Positions 51,111-64,000 of a stretch of DNA of 64,000 nucleotides are shown here, one piece after another. Source of the stretch: Atopsyche davidsoni (lineage: Eukaryota > Arthropoda > Insecta > Trichoptera > Hydrobiosidae); NCBI GenBank assembly GCA_022113835.1, contig JAILWY010000015.1:1116001-1180000 (forward strand), written 5' to 3'. The notes under the pieces were generated by a model. It did not search any database and was not told the origin of the DNA. It saw nothing but the letters and a program-made list of their open reading frames with translations. The translations under genes and the position numbers were made by a program. Every line of letters begins with the position of its first letter. Position 1 is the first letter of the stretch.

Positions 51111-53668
51111 ATTTCGAAAAAAAAACACGTTCAGTAAAATATTCTATTATTATTATTTCATTACAACGATTTAAAAAATATATAAAAACCTTGTCTAAAA
51201 TATATGTCAATACATTGTGTTCGAAAGCAACCACGTTGTGGACAGAAGAGACCCAGTCTCCGTGGAATATTATTGTTGTTAAAAATTTGCACCTAAAATA
51301 TTTATAATTATACAAGAGGTTTTTTAATCTTTTTTCCAAAAGGTCGGATTCCTTGACTTTATAATTATTTCCGCTTTAAAATCTGTGGATTTTTTTCTTT
51401 GAAAAAAAATGTCTGGTACAACTTTCAAATATTTGACTTTTAAAAATTCAGTTTTTTCATATCTTCTCATCAAAAAAGAAATATTTTCTTCAAAGAAGTT
51501 AAAAAAAATAGTCTGAGTATATTTACGTTCAACACGAAACTTTTCTAATTTAATTCAATGGGAAAATTTAAAATGGCCGGATCGACTGAGAATTTATTTA
51601 GAATTATGTTGTTTTTGATGTTTCTATATTTTTTTGGATTACTCCTCTTGGGTGTTAAGTCACATCAAACGGTTTTTAATACTAAGCTAAAACATTAAAA
51701 AACATATAAACCCATAAAATTTTAGGGCCTTGTTATTATATTTGAAACTGATTTATATACAATTATATTTTGAAAATATTATTATATCCGAGTTTGATAA
51801 CATTTCTCCTTTTGGCTAATACCATGACATTTCAGACACTATATATAAATGATTATTGTAGAATGTATAAGTGATTATTGCGGAAACGCTGTATATTTTA
51901 GAGGAGAAAGCTAAGACGCGTTAAGATGAGGTGTTTCCGGAATGTAAGATCGAGATAAGACTAATATAGCGGCTATTTGCTTAGCAAGTTTATCGAAAAT
52001 TGCGTTAGGAATGTGATGGTGAAGAATTCTATTTTATATGTTGAATAAAAAATATATTTTTAAATATTTCAAGCCACTATTTTAGTAACAAGTTGTATAA
52101 TCAACACACATTAAATATTAATACTCCTGAAAAAAGGTATTTGAGTGATTCATTATGTTTATATGGAGCATGTTTTGGTGATCAATGATTTTTTTTGTAT
52201 ATTTTTATTTGGTTCATTTTCATGAAAAATAAATGTAAATAAAGGGTGAAATTTAATTGTATCAGAGCTCCCTTGTATTTAAGCATATTTGCCTGATTCT
52301 GCATCCCAGCGGTATTAAAAGGAAGCCATAATGTAACATTATGAAGATTACAACTGAAACATGCTTTGTTTGTTTGGAATCACCGAGGTTCGCAATTATC
52401 AGGAGGCTAGAATATCGGTTCTCGATATCGGGAGCGATCGCACTGGGGGAACTTTGTTTCATTTTAGATTGGAGTCCGAACCGTTCGCAATGTAAATACG
52501 ACTTAGAATAGATTGTTCTTGTTTTATCGAAGTCCTTACAATGAAATACTGAGAAAGAGCCTAGCCGCAGTCTTTTTTTATCTTATTTCGTCGCGCTAAC
52601 AAAGAATAACTGAAATCAGCCAATCATTAACCAAAAAAAAATTCTTGGAAGTTGAGCTGCTTTATATATTTTAGGGAAAGGTTTCAGCCCGGGGACTGAA
52701 AACGAAAATCTGAAAACAAAAAGTAGCTCAACCATAAAAAAAACTAATTAAAGTATTATAAAAACAACGACTTTCAAAATTTACAAACAAACCATTGTTT
52801 AAAAACCCGTTGCAATTTTTTTTTCTACTCATTGTGACAAAATCTCATGACTACCACACTATTAACTTTTTTTTTGTTTATTATCTATTTCTGTAAGTTT
52901 CATGAGCAAGATACATTTAAACAAATAAGCCAATTAAGGTATGACTGAAATTCATAAAACAACTATTATTAATATTTTTTTTAAAACAAACATGGATCAA
53001 ATAAATAAAAATATCCATTACTAAAGGATTGAAATATGATTTGAATATCAACGGTAATATTTGTAGGGTCGTCAGACATGCACTCCTAAAATATGCATTT
53101 CACAACATACGCCTGGCTATGATGTTTCCACAAAATATTATTTTTACGAGCAGTAATTCCTAGACAGAGCAAAGCTTCTTCTGTATTCATGTTTTTCAAT
53201 ATCTTAAAAAATATTGGAAAAGGCTGCCAAAATATGTGGTTCTGTTAATACAAAGAGTATCTGCCAAGTGCTGGGAATTCTGAAATATCTCCCTGAAAAA
53301 AATCTAAAACAATACCTCCATCAATCATTTTCACTGAATCACTCACCGAGGTTCTTAGAAATTCCGCATGCAAGCCTTCTACCAACAAAACTTTGCCAAA
53401 TTAAAATAATAACTTTGTTGCCAACGAACGGTTATAACATTAAGAGGTGATTTTTTTAAATTAAATGTGAACTTGTATAACAATATAAAATTTTAAATAT
53501 GCTTAATGCCATTATGATAAAAACCCACGGTGAATAAAATAACTATGATATATGGCTGACCAGAATAAATTAATTCAATCGTTTTATTGTTTACCTTTGT
53601 ATTAGATAATAATAATAATTATTTATTTCTCTGAGAAAAAGTAGACATGTTTAACATGACAGTAATCA
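51111..53668. other. AT-rich non-coding stretch
   Basis: No gene is recognised. A GC-richer patch lies at 52370-52450. GGTATTTGAGTGATTCA near 52137 may be a further fragment of the short dispersed element. Frames of 66-101 codons have no known motif. Confidence 0.6.
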
Positions 53669-53825
53669 AAATATTTTAGTGATTTAGTGATTATACGCGA
53701 CCGGTTTCGTCAACCTTTCACGTTGGCACTATCAATTATCACTTAGGTTGCTAATACCAAAGTAAAAATTTGGCCACCAATAAAATTAAACGTGTAGAAA
53801 ATCACACAAGTACTTTATTTGAAAC
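53669..53825 (-). mobile_element. short dispersed element(s), core copy plus inverted arm
   Basis: The core on the minus strand (53699-53735) reads TTGATAGTGCCAACGTG, AAAGGTTGAC, GAAACCGGTC. It keeps the GUC triplet, GAAA and a stem II with one mismatch. About 45 bp to the right, AATAAAATTAAACGTGTAG, AAAATCACACAAGTACTTTA and TTTGAAAC match the arm of the family in the opposite orientation. Two elements may have inserted head to head. Confidence 0.65.
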
Positions 53826-54300
53826 AATAATAACGACAGTGTTAAATTTACAGGGAGATGAAAAATTAATTACTTTGCAATTTATTATAAAAATTTGTAC
53901 TTTATATATATATTTATTTATTTTTTCGATCCATATGTATAATGTGACTACCAAATCACCTCAATATATTTTGTTAATTACTTCCCATTACAATAATTTA
54001 GGAGTAAAGTCCTTGTTTGTTTAAACTAGCATAGCACAAAGAAATGGACTTTACTCTACCTTTCAATATCAATTCACATTTACTAATATGCTTGTTTATT
54101 AATTTAACTAGATGTATTAATTTAAATTACAGTTCCAACGGACGAATGTCTATTATTGTACCTCTATTAGTTTAGTGAACACAAACATCTTTAACTTCAA
54201 AAACGTATCATGTGTATTCAACTGCTGGACTACGTTCATTGTAATTTATATCTATATATACTGTATCATTCGTGAGTTGATATCATAACTAGACTGACCA
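53826..54300. other. AT-rich non-coding stretch
   Basis: No gene is seen; an 84-codon plus-strand frame that begins in the preceding repeat has no recognisable content. Confidence 0.6.
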
Positions 54301-54328
54301 CTGATGATACACTGTCGGTGTTATAAAC
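54301..54328 (+). ncRNA. hammerhead-like core string
   Basis: CTGATGATACAC-TGTCG-GTGT-TATAAAC. The CTGATGA is exact and is followed by a four-pair stem (ACAC/GTGT); TAAAC then stands where GAAAC is expected. It is probably a decayed core from another repeat family of the same general kind as that at 38564-38593. Confidence 0.3.
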
Positions 54329-54739
54329 TTCATAATATAATGAATTGGAAGTGTTTTTATTTAAACGTTCGAAAGAGAGTCCATCCAGTGTGCATCCGAG
54401 TAGTCACATGTCAAGCTAGTGGCGTTCCGAGAGGGGCATATAACATATTGTGACCTTCCCCCCTCAAATAAGGCCTAAACCTAAGAGGCTAGAGACAACG
54501 CTTTAGTCTTTGTCATTTTCCAGCGTAATCACTAAGAAATGACTCGGACTCTACCGAAATCCAACTCCGCCAAAACGAGAAGCTAATTTCCGCGTACTGT
54601 TTATGACTATAGGTGAGACCTTTAGTCCGACGTTTACTTGGAGAACAAACACGTCAAAATCTCATTCAAACAATCAAGTCCGACGGAAAAACTGTAAAGT
54701 GCGATTCGTTTATACAATAATAAATAATTTTATTAAACT
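54329..54739. other. unassigned moderately GC-rich stretch
   Basis: It contains TAGTGGCGTTCCGAGAGGGG near 54418, which resembles either a retroelement primer-binding site or a hAT-type terminus; neither is supported by a partner. No reading frame is seen. Confidence 0.4.
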
Positions 54740-55140
54740 GCTTTAATTTGTTCTTTACGGTACACTGCCTGGTGGCGAGGCTTTCATTGTTGTGTGGCGT
54801 CTAATAATTCTCGGGCGCCTGACGACCCGGCAAACCGCCCGACTTGCCGGCGGATCGTATTTCCCGCACTTAGGCGCGTCGCGTTTCGCACGATGAATGC
54901 CCGGAAGCGGGCGGGAACAAATTGCAGGTAGAGACAGACACTTGCGACGCTTTCTTAATATTTTTTTGTACTCCGGTGAAAGTGGGACTTGTTGTGCGAA
55001 GCCTCATTGTTGTTGGAATACTCACAATATTGCCGTAATGGATTGCGTTAAAATTTCTTTTCAGAGATGACGTCACACGGAGCCGAGAGAAATGTGCTCG
55101 GAGGGACGGCACGGGATGGCAGGAAATTTAAAAAAAAAAA
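54740..55140. promoter_or_regulatory. GC-richer block with a CRE palindrome, candidate regulatory element
   Basis: A block of about 350 bp rich in CG dinucleotides, with a perfect TGACGTCA at 55068-55075, the CREB/ATF-type site. A minus-strand frame of 80 codons (54870-55112) has no recognisable product. The location inside long non-coding DNA fits an enhancer or distal promoter; a transcription start cannot be shown. Confidence 0.35.
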
Positions 55141-55560
55141 AGCAGCGCGGAATTAGATTTGAAGAGAATTCTTTGTATTGCCGGGCATTTTTTTAAGTGA
55201 ATCAAATAAATTTAGGGTTTTTAAAATGTTTTTATTTATTTAAAAGATGATTAGAGTGGAAAGAAAAATTATTTACAAAGATTTATATAAAAAGTAAAGT
55301 TAAAATTATGTTTCATAATGAAAGCTTATCTTTTCCTGCAATAACACATCTTGTAGAGTTATAATAAGCAATTTCATGAATACAAGAAAATAAATCATTA
55401 TTTTTTTAAGAAACATGTAAGTATCTTTTTTTTTAAATATAAAGAAAAGATCACTTTCATTGTGGAAATAAATTCATTGAATTCATCTCACCGCTCATAG
55501 TAAAAAAAAAATTCCGTGCTATAGCTAGTAGCGCTCACGAACTGCAAATTATTTCCCTTC
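55141..55560. other. AT-rich non-coding stretch
   Basis: Nothing gene-like is seen between the two GC-richer, CRE-bearing blocks. Confidence 0.65.
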
Positions 55561-55735
55561 TATTCAACCGGTCTTTGATTCATGCCCCGCAGTAGGCTCG
55601 GGCCATTCATCTCTGGGTGACGTCATATCTCACACAGACGCCATACTCCCATTGTTTCGTACGCAAATTGTAGTCTACGCATCTCCCATCGTAAATCATG
55701 ACCGCACCGGGCGCCGCCTACCAAGTACCCGCTTA
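55561..55735. promoter_or_regulatory. GC-richer block with a CRE palindrome, candidate regulatory element
   Basis: A perfect TGACGTCA lies at 55618-55625, a CCCATTGT (SOX-like) string at about 55648, and a GC-rich end with GGGCGCCGCC. No open frame of note is present. Confidence 0.35.
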
Positions 55736-58700
55736 CTTATTAAAGCTGTTTTTTTTTATTTCAAATTTCCTACTTAATATTTGAATCCTAACACAGACAA
55801 CAAACAGTCGTCTTTCAAGTGTTGGAAAACTTACTTTTTTATTCGAATCATGAAGTCCGGGTGCTTACTTTTTTCATTGGCTCGTGCGATGTCAATGACA
55901 ATATATTTCTAACTTTGCAAAACTAGCGTAAGCATAATTAGATTAGCTTAAAATTTATGGTAGAAACGGAACTAGAGAACTTTCAAATGAAGTTAAACTA
56001 TTTAAACACTGAAATTAAACATTGAAATATACTTAAACTTTTAATTATAAGTAACTTTAAAATAAACCTTAATAAAGTGGCTGTAAAACCTAAAATCCAT
56101 GTTTTAATTGTTTGCTTCACATAAATGGCTACATTTAACAAATACTGATTATTCAATAATAGTTTTCTTTATCTAATTTAATTATAAACGATTAAACATT
56201 CGAATCATCGCCAACCCTATTTTTTATTGTAATTCTGTGTACTAACAGCAAATCTTAAAATTCTTCAGTCATATTGCCGGTCGTGACGAAAATATCCTTT
56301 AAGGGTTGGGATAGTGGGCGGCGTGCCAGAAAATAGGAGAGGAATGGGTGCTCATGAGTGGGAGTGGTGGCCAGGTCAAAGGAACGAAAGGTCGTGAGGT
56401 TTGATAAGGTCCATTCAACGTGCCAGGGTAAACTGAGATATATAAGTATATAAGAGAGATTGTGTTAAATCTTAAGCTAAATATTATTAGTGAATAAGGT
56501 GACAACTTCATAAATCATTAAGCAAAATGTTCAACCTGGGAGTTGTATTAAAATTTGATAATATTAATTTTCCTCTTTTATGAGATTTTTATATAGTTGA
56601 ATGGAATTTTTATTTCTGATGATGGTCCTGTTAAACAAATCAAAACGTTGTAGTAGTGAAAACTTCACATAAATTATCAAATCAACTAAGTCTATTTAAA
56701 ATCACTGTACTTGCAAAAACTAACTTAGGGCGTTGGCAAAGCCGTTATTTAAAAAAATAAAATGCTGTATTCATTGAAATAAAATAGAGTATTTTAAATT
56801 TTTCAGGTAGTAAAAAAATCAACTCTCAGTATTCGTGTATAGTGGTTGTAAAATGTGGCACAGAAATCTGAAGTCTTTCATTAGGATCGACCCCAACCAC
56901 GGCGCAGCATTCAAATGATTTGTCGCCCGAATAATGAGCGTAAATCCAGACAATTAGGATTTAAATTTGAATTAACGAATTCGTTCGGGCAGGTTCTTGA
57001 ATATACTTTAATTACAGCCTTCGCTTAAGGCTTTGCAGCCACTGGGGCGGGAATTAGTCCGAGGATCTGCTCGGGCGACAGAACGCTCGATAACTTTCAT
57101 TGTGCCGAAGCTTTCCAAGTTAAATATTAACTTTGGTGTTTAAAAATAAGACGCTGCGTTTACTTATTAGATTTTTAAAATTTTTAAGTAAAAATTCATA
57201 ATCACCTGAAAAACGAACGAATTTTATTATTATTAACCGTATTATAAATATATATTATGCGCTGAAATCTTAGTGTTCAATTTTTTTTAAAGACTTGTAT
57301 GTGTCCTTTAATATGTTTCCCAGGGGCTATTTCTATTACGTATATTTGTGATAAAAAAAATATTTTATTCCACATTTCTAACTATGCTTTAGCCTACCAT
57401 TTTAATATTTTACAGTCTGTTAGCCTTTGAGAGCAAAAAATTAAGTTTCAAAAAATTTCAGCAGTGAATAGTTAGCTCATAATAAATGTACTCACGTGAA
57501 TTAAATTATTTATTCAGCGTATTTTTTTTAAAGCACACCTCATCTAATTGACTTTTATTATTTATTATTTTATAAACAGGATTATCTCTATAAAAATTTT
57601 ATAGGTCGGAATATATTTTTTAATATCAACAAAAATTTCAAACGTTTTTATGTAATCGATTAACACGAAAAATGACTAGAAAAATATTTGAAACATTTAT
57701 ACACACCTTCATGGCTTCACGATTCAAAACCCGCAAGTGTCACGATTTTTTTTTTCGACAAGTATTCACAATAAACGTATTTGGGTAGAAAAATGCGAAT
57801 TTACTATTACTCAATGAACTCACGAATGTTAAATAAAATCATATACATAATATGTAACACGTTGTGTTAAATCAATACAGGAACCTACATTTTGCTGGCT
57901 TCACATATTCTCGGACCTTCAACTGTAAGAGATAACGTGATACTCGCGTCTGCAAAAATACTCTTGCAAGAAAGGATAAATTATTGCGTGGAGTTTCATT
58001 TATCCATTAGTTTGGGAGAATTTTCGGAGAGATTGTTACGAAAACTATTGTCTGACGTATAATCTTTCTGTCAGCGCAGGGTAGTCGGGGGTTAACCACC
58101 CTTTGTGAACCACCATCTCACTGTTGGTTTTAATTAAATTATGAATCGGGTTACTTTATATTAGGTTGTATTTCTTTAAGAGTTTGAAAGCTTTTATAGC
58201 TGGCCTCTGTCAGTTATTCTGGGTTTCAGCCTTTCTTATCTGGTCTCTTTGCCGAGATCGTGAGAAGAAATTTTTAGATTATTGTTATATAAAAACAGTT
58301 TTATGCAACGTGAGATTAAAATTGATTTATTTTCAATTAAATGTAATTTAACAAAATCGTGAAATCTCATACTCGGTCGATCTTTATTAGAAACATTTAG
58401 AAAATGTGGCAATCAAACCACCAATGAAACGAAGAGAAAAGTACTAAAATTTTGGCACGTCATTACAAAAAGGCTGTTTTAAGTTATAACCTTCATTTTG
58501 TTTTCACATAAATCGCGTAAAATTAAAAACTGCGGATATATTTAAAAAAATTGACTGTGAAATCAGCAATTATGAAATTTTGACAAATTAAAACATAAAA
58601 TAAATAATTTAGTTTTTTTATAACGATAAACTTAATATGCGTGAATTTATTGCATCAGATTGGAATTTTCCTTCCAAGACAGTCAACAAGTTTACTTCTA

Positions 58701-59189
58701 AACAAAATATTTTACTACAACTAAAACTTTGGAAAAATTCTATAAAAACTCGTCATATGGCTAAATTAAGTTTTTAAACACTATGTTTTAGTATTTCATA
58801 CCTTTCAAAAAGTAAAAAAACTCTCGTTATAAAGCGCAATCAATTTGACAGTCGCAATCTCCATTATAATGTCGCGACATCTGAATTTCACAGTCCAATG
58901 ACCCTTGCAGGTTCTGATGACTATAATATATATGAAAGGATTGCATTTTTCTATTCAAGCAATCACCTTAAAGTTTTTTCATGAGAAATTGAATTACCAG
59001 TGCTATCTGGATATTAAATCATTTGCACACTTTTAACCTTGTGATTATTTTAATAAGTAAAAATATGTGTTTAAATATTGTGTTTTCACGTAACAGCCCT
59101 CTAAAAAGAAAATAATGATTTTAAAAATAATAAGATTGGATGTTTTAAATTTTTTTTTTTTATTAAATTAAAGGTTTCGTTAAATTTCA
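55736..59189. other. AT-rich non-coding stretch
   Basis: No gene is recognised. GC-richer patches occur at 56310-56440, 56880-57110 and 58070-58110. Confidence 0.6.
56616..56650 (+). ncRNA. hammerhead-like core string
   Basis: CTGATGATGGTCC, then TGTTAAACAAATC, then AAAACGTTG. The CTGATGA is exact. GGTCC would be one strand of stem II, but its partner has decayed to AAATC, and AAAAC stands where GAAAC is expected. It is probably a relic of a dispersed repeat. Confidence 0.3.
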
Positions 59190-59340
59190 TGACGTCATTT
59201 TGAAGACGTTGGCCTTGAAGTCCAATCTCAGCGCGATTCATTGAGAGCCTCTGCAGTGGGGGTTAAAATTTCCATCTCTCCTTGAGCGTTTTCAGTTTGC
59301 AGGTGCTCGTTTCAGCTCATTAGAGAATCGTTTTGTGAAA
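59190..59340. promoter_or_regulatory. GC-richer block with a CRE palindrome
   Basis: A perfect TGACGTCA lies at 59190-59197, followed by a GC-richer 140 bp with no reading frame. It is the third perfect CRE within about 4.1 kb. Confidence 0.3.
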
Positions 59341-62300
59341 AAAAAACCTGCGGGAATCGATTTTGAATTGTGATTTTATTTTAAAAGTGTTCCCATACAA
59401 TTTGAATTTTTTTTTAAAGGTTTTGTTATAAGAGATGCATTGACAATGGAAATTTGCTTAAGATTGTAAATAAGTATTTGCTTTGTTATACCTGCATGGC
59501 TAGAAGTTCACATTAAATATTTTTATTTTCATGCAACTATAAAAATATGGAAATTTGTTGAACGCATGAATTAACAACAACAGAATAATTCTATTTTATA
59601 AAAATTAAATATTGACCATTATAAAAATCCAAACGTTGAATTTTTTTAAACAAATTAAAATATAAAGTAAATAATTCATAAGTTTTGTTGCGTAGTTATT
59701 ATTTTTGCATAAAAAATATGTGTGTGGAATAAAATAAAATTGAATGCGATTTGTTTGCACGTAACAGGTAAACCAGAACCCCGTTAGTGTGTTCTTCCGT
59801 TAAGCGTGTTTTTGTTTCGCAAATTTAATTTCGAATCACTTTAAAGCAGCCGCGCGTTAAGCGTCGGAAATTCGCGAATAACCAAAAAATATATTTTCAC
59901 ATCGCAGGCCGGCAAAAAGCACAAGGAAAAATCACAAGAGATGGAAAAACAATGATAAGCCGAATCGAGAAGAGAAAATGAGTCTATGACTTACGAATTC
60001 TCTTATAACTTCTCTATCTACAGCCCTGAAATCTCACCTAAGCGAAGTGAGCATTTTTTTCACAACTATTTTCTCCTGAAGTCTTATTGCTTCAGGACCA
60101 GATTCTTCTGTTATTCGTCTGAAGATAAATGTATTTAAATCTTTTATGTTGATTTATGGTAATTTATCTGTTTGTAAATAGTTTGTCGGAACAAATAGAT
60201 GAGTTCATTGGTATTTTTTTCGGTTAACTTACAGATAATTATTCGTTTTTATTTATTTATTCATAAATACATTTTCAGACAAATACATTGACAATTATAA
60301 TATATATTTTCAAACAATTAAGGTAAGTACAATATTAAAAGATAACTGATATTTATTTTTTTGGTATACTATTTTACAACACTTATCTATTATTATTTTA
60401 AAAATCAAAACGAATTTGACAGCGATAATTAATGTTGATTTATTTTCTATTATCATCGATAGTATAATTACTTTTAAGTTTATTTAAAAAATAAGTGTTA
60501 TGTATTTTTAATTACTAACCATGTGTTATATGAAATTATAAAATAGATTTTTTGAGATCATCCTCATTATTTCAACTGTCTTTTTATTCACCAAGACTAG
60601 ATTTATTAAGGTAAAGATCAACTTAAATGATAAAAACTATTTATATTATAATTCAAAGTATTCAAGAGGTAAAGCAAAATCCTTAAAAAAATCTTACGGT
60701 AAGTATATTTTTTAACTTTTTTTGTCTTCTTACATTATAAATAGTGGTTTAACTTTAATTAAAGGATTTGCTTCAGTATTACGTATATTTATTATCACTA
60801 ACTTACGCTGGTATAATACATAACTTAAGCCCACTGAACATTATGGGAATTAATTAATTTCAGTGTTAGCTTTTCAATAAAATGAAAATATTTTCATATA
60901 AAAACCCCTCAAATTCGCAAAGGGCGGGGGATGTTGATATTTGAGATTATTCGCCCAAATCGTAGGCACCCTGAAAATATTAACAAACTCTGCAAAGTTT
61001 GTGTTTTTGTTAAACTTATAAGTATTTAGGACCCAACAAAACCAAAAGCCCGATAAGTTATCACAAACAACAAACCGGCTCTCCTCCTCTGTCTTGTGCC
61101 CAAAATTATTTTTTTTATTTTATTTTAAATACAAATGATAATTTAATTTAAAAAAAAAATTATATATATATATATTAAAATAAGAGTACTTGAAGAACCA
61201 GCCTCAAATAGAGTTCTAATCCTTGAGACCCACATCTCAAGGTAACCCTAATCTTATACCGTCGGAGGCTTCGATTTAAGGCAGTGTTTTTTCTGCTGTT
61301 CCGGGCTGTTTTTTTTTTGTTCCAAGCTGAAGTTTATTCTGTTTATTTAGATGGCAACTAGTTAAGATGCCCATTGGTTTGGATTGTGACTTTATTGGTC
61401 TCTGGAGAGACAATCGTTGTTTTCGTTAAGTTACCGCCTTGCATTTAAGTTTTTAACTCCCGACAGAATAGTTTTATTTGTGATTATTCATATTTTTACA
61501 ACAAATAAGAAATAAAAAATTTATAATTTGATGTTTATTATTTTCTAGAGATTTGGGTATTTTTTCATATGTTTTAGTAATAAAATCAAAATAAATTTAT
61601 TGAAATGTGCGTTAACGAATCACTTTTATTAATGAGCGTATTATATTTGTTATTATTTAGGGTTTATATTCTTTAAAAAGAAGACAATTTTTTTAAATTC
61701 AAATTCCAAAACACAAAGATTATTTTAAATAATACGAATGTAAAATGGTACGACAAAAGTAATATTGAAAATATTTAAAAAGTAAATATTTCACAGATTA
61801 AATTACAAATTGAAATTTGTTAGAAAAAATGTCAATATTGTCGTCACAATTATAAAAAAGGCAATCCACTCACACACGAGAACATAAAAAAACATATTGT
61901 GATTTACAGAAGTGTAAAGAAACAAATAAAGCAACTAAAGTTTTACTGAAAAACACATTATTATTATAAGAAAAAACCCTGCTATCACCATTTATTATTA
62001 AATAAGGAAATATAATAACTAAACCTTGTCAAAAAAAATAATAAAATACAAACTAAAAGCCTAAAATAAACGTACAAGTATAATAATAATACCAAATACA
62101 AGTATAACATTGAAATCAAATCACGAAAACAAATACTTTTTAACTGGAACCTGGAACCTTTCATCAAAATATTTTATTTAAAAAGATAAACAATTTATTC
62201 CATTGAACTAAATTGAAGGAAGATTTGTTTTTTTATTTAATAAAAGAAGATTTCACTGCTTTGAAGCCTTGCCAACTCTTTGATTAAAACATTCTTTTGC

Positions 62301-63177
62301 CCAATACCTTCACAGTACAAGTAGCAACGATTTCATTAATTTCTTAATTCACAAGTTAACAACTTCAATCATCCCCTACAAAAACATCCGAAGATTTACT
62401 CAACTTCAGAAAGCATTTAAACTCATATAAAGGCAATAATAAATGGGCGCGAGTGCGCTGAGAGAAAGCCGCGGTCGAGCCTTAGACGAAATTTGAAAAC
62501 TCTTTTACGTTTTCCCTTTAGGGTAGAAACCACCCCTAGTCAAAGGCTAAGCAGCGACTAACATGCTAACGGATATGATAACCCTCCACGCCTTCCTTTG
62601 CGCTAGTAATACGAAACCTTTTCAGGCTTCGGTCTTATTTTTGACTGAAATCATGTAGACAAGACCATTTTTATAAAAATAAAAAAACGAACACAGATTT
62701 AAAGCTTTTTAGTCCTTGCAATAAAACACACTTCAGATTTCTTAAGTGCTCACGATAAATTGTTAGTTTCTTTCGCATTTTCAAAAGAAACAATTATGAT
62801 ATTCTATCATTTAATAAAACTTTAGATTGTTATTTAGTTTCATGGTAACAAAATATGGCATTAATAGGTGTCTGTTTTTCCCCATGATAAAAAGATATGT
62901 ATTTTTAAACAAAAAGACTATTGATAAAAATCAGTTTTATTTTGAAACTATAATAAACAAATAACAAAGTATACTTGATAATAAATTTTCGTGGATTAAA
63001 TAAATATATATATGACATTAGATTTCAATGAAATTATTTTTTATTTGATTCTATAATCATAATGATGTTTCACAAAATGTAAACATATTTTATGTTGATA
63101 TGATTTTCGAACATTTGTATACATTTATATTTTATCTTAATAAAATATCTCCTCCAAATTCTGGGGATATATATATA
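59341..63177. other. AT-rich non-coding stretch
   Basis: No gene is recognised. GC-richer patches occur at 59840-59950, 60990-61100, 61200-61290 and 62440-62640. A hairpin lies at 61221-61242. The rest is strongly A/T-rich. Confidence 0.65.
61221..61242. repeat. short perfect hairpin
   Basis: CCTTGAGA and TCTCAAGG form perfect 8-bp arms around a 6-nt loop. No T-run follows, so a terminator role is not suggested. Confidence 0.6.
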
Positions 63178-63714
63178 TTACCTGGCGAAATCGTGTCATT
63201 TAATTAATTTAATTGTCACTTTATTTTGCAATGTCGAAAGTTGATTTTTTTACAGAGTATTGAAAAAACTATAAATTATATTTATCTTATTTTTATTATT
63301 TAATTAACCTCCATTTTCAGGGTAAAAAAATATCTTGAAGATGTTGAAAAAATGGATAAAATGACGACTTTCAAAACCAAAGTTGGTTAGAGATTTTTTT
63401 TTTTTTTTCAAACTAATCCCAACAGGAGGATTTATAATTTATCTTGTAATTCCAATTGAAAAAAAGAGTCATAAATATTTAGGATTCTTGGAACAGGATC
63501 GTCGCGAAACTCCAATCCCGAAACTTCAATTGGAAAAACCCATATTTATCATATAAAAGTAAATTATAAAAATGGCTGTAAAAAGGATGTATCTAACTTT
63601 CTGCATTTAATTTTTTTTGTTTGGTGCAGTCGATTTTTCGCAATAGGTACAAGCAAATGGTCAAAAAACTCGAATATGAGAGTTTGGCCCTTAATGGGAA
63701 TATTGATGATGTTG
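63178..63714 (+). repeat. ~550-bp dispersed repeat, copy B
   Basis: Inverted partner of 35541-36111. It starts TACCTGGCGAAATCGTGTCA and runs through the same landmarks to AAAAAACTCGA; its end is diverged (TTGATGATGTTG). Identity looks like 75-80% with several indels. There is no conserved frame. Confidence 0.75.
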
Positions 63715-64000
63715 TTTTTTTATATTTTACTATCTACATCAAATAAAGAAGTATCCAACTGTTGTATAAAGAATAAAGATGAGAACGTTAATAGAAATCA
63801 TGTTCATTTGTCGCTCTTATATTAATATTTAATAAAAAAAAATATTAAATTTCAAAATATTCATAATATGGTTAATGCAAAATATTTGTAAAAATTTCGT
63901 ATATTGTTAATTAATTTAATATTATAAAAAGCTTTCAAGTGACAATTGGGACAAACTTCTATTTTCACACGTCATTCCGCTAAATTTCTCAGTTCACTGA
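63715..64000. other. AT-rich non-coding end of window
   Basis: Nothing gene-like is seen. Confidence 0.7.

Noticed and set aside
54410..54480. LTR-retrotransposon primer-binding site or hAT terminus (TGGCGTTCCGAGAGGGG)
   Set aside because: No matching second terminus, long terminal repeat, polypurine tract or coding region was found nearby.

Overview
The window looks like AT-rich (roughly 70% A+T by eye) intergenic or intronic DNA of an arthropod, most likely an insect. The grounds are the transposon types present: a mauritiana-type mariner, a Tc1/mariner relative with DD41D spacing, a TTAA-flanked piggyBac-like element, and short elements with hammerhead-like cores. I recognise no host protein-coding gene or convincing exon. 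The short open frames are what AT-rich DNA, low-complexity repeats and GC-richer blocks give by chance, except for three decayed transposase remnants.

Layout. 1-3.3 kb is AT-rich non-coding DNA. 3.36-4.15 kb is a G-rich 16-bp minisatellite of about 50 units, followed by a GC-rich block with a 12-bp-arm palindrome. A TA-flanked MITE candidate lies at 5.6-5.8 kb, a diverged tandem duplication at 10.75-11.0 kb, and a dead mariner at 13.56-14.37 kb (minus strand). 15.18-16.22 kb carries two diverged copies of a ~200-bp block with homeodomain-, forkhead- and POU-type sites. 16.8-18.3 kb holds a TIR-bearing remnant and an internally deleted DD41D element with both ends. 23.5-23.7 kb is a long TA/TG microsatellite. 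30.1-30.6 kb has two inverted units carrying a tRNA-Thr(UGU)-like sequence. 31.16-31.77 kb is a complete-ended, internally deleted piggyBac-like element. 35.5-36.1 and 63.2-63.7 kb are inverted copies of a ~550-bp repeat.

A short dispersed element occurs at 27.5, 36.6, 38.5, 46.1, 51.0 and 53.7 kb. The copies at 38.5, 46.1 and 53.7 kb keep a core that reads like a degenerate hammerhead ribozyme. The copy at 38.5 kb sits inside one half of a tandem duplication whose other half is an empty site. Further hammerhead-like strings occur at 34.4, 54.3 and 56.6 kb. Several GC-richer blocks of 100-400 bp (for example 7.5, 11.5, 29.1, 30.7, 36.3, 41.8, 43.2, 46.9, 47.4, 54.8, 55.6, 59.2 kb) stand out; three contain a perfect CRE palindrome. 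They are candidate regulatory elements, but nothing here proves function.

The genes do not form a pathway. The content is repeats, broken transposons and unexplained non-coding blocks. All sequence similarities were judged by eye.
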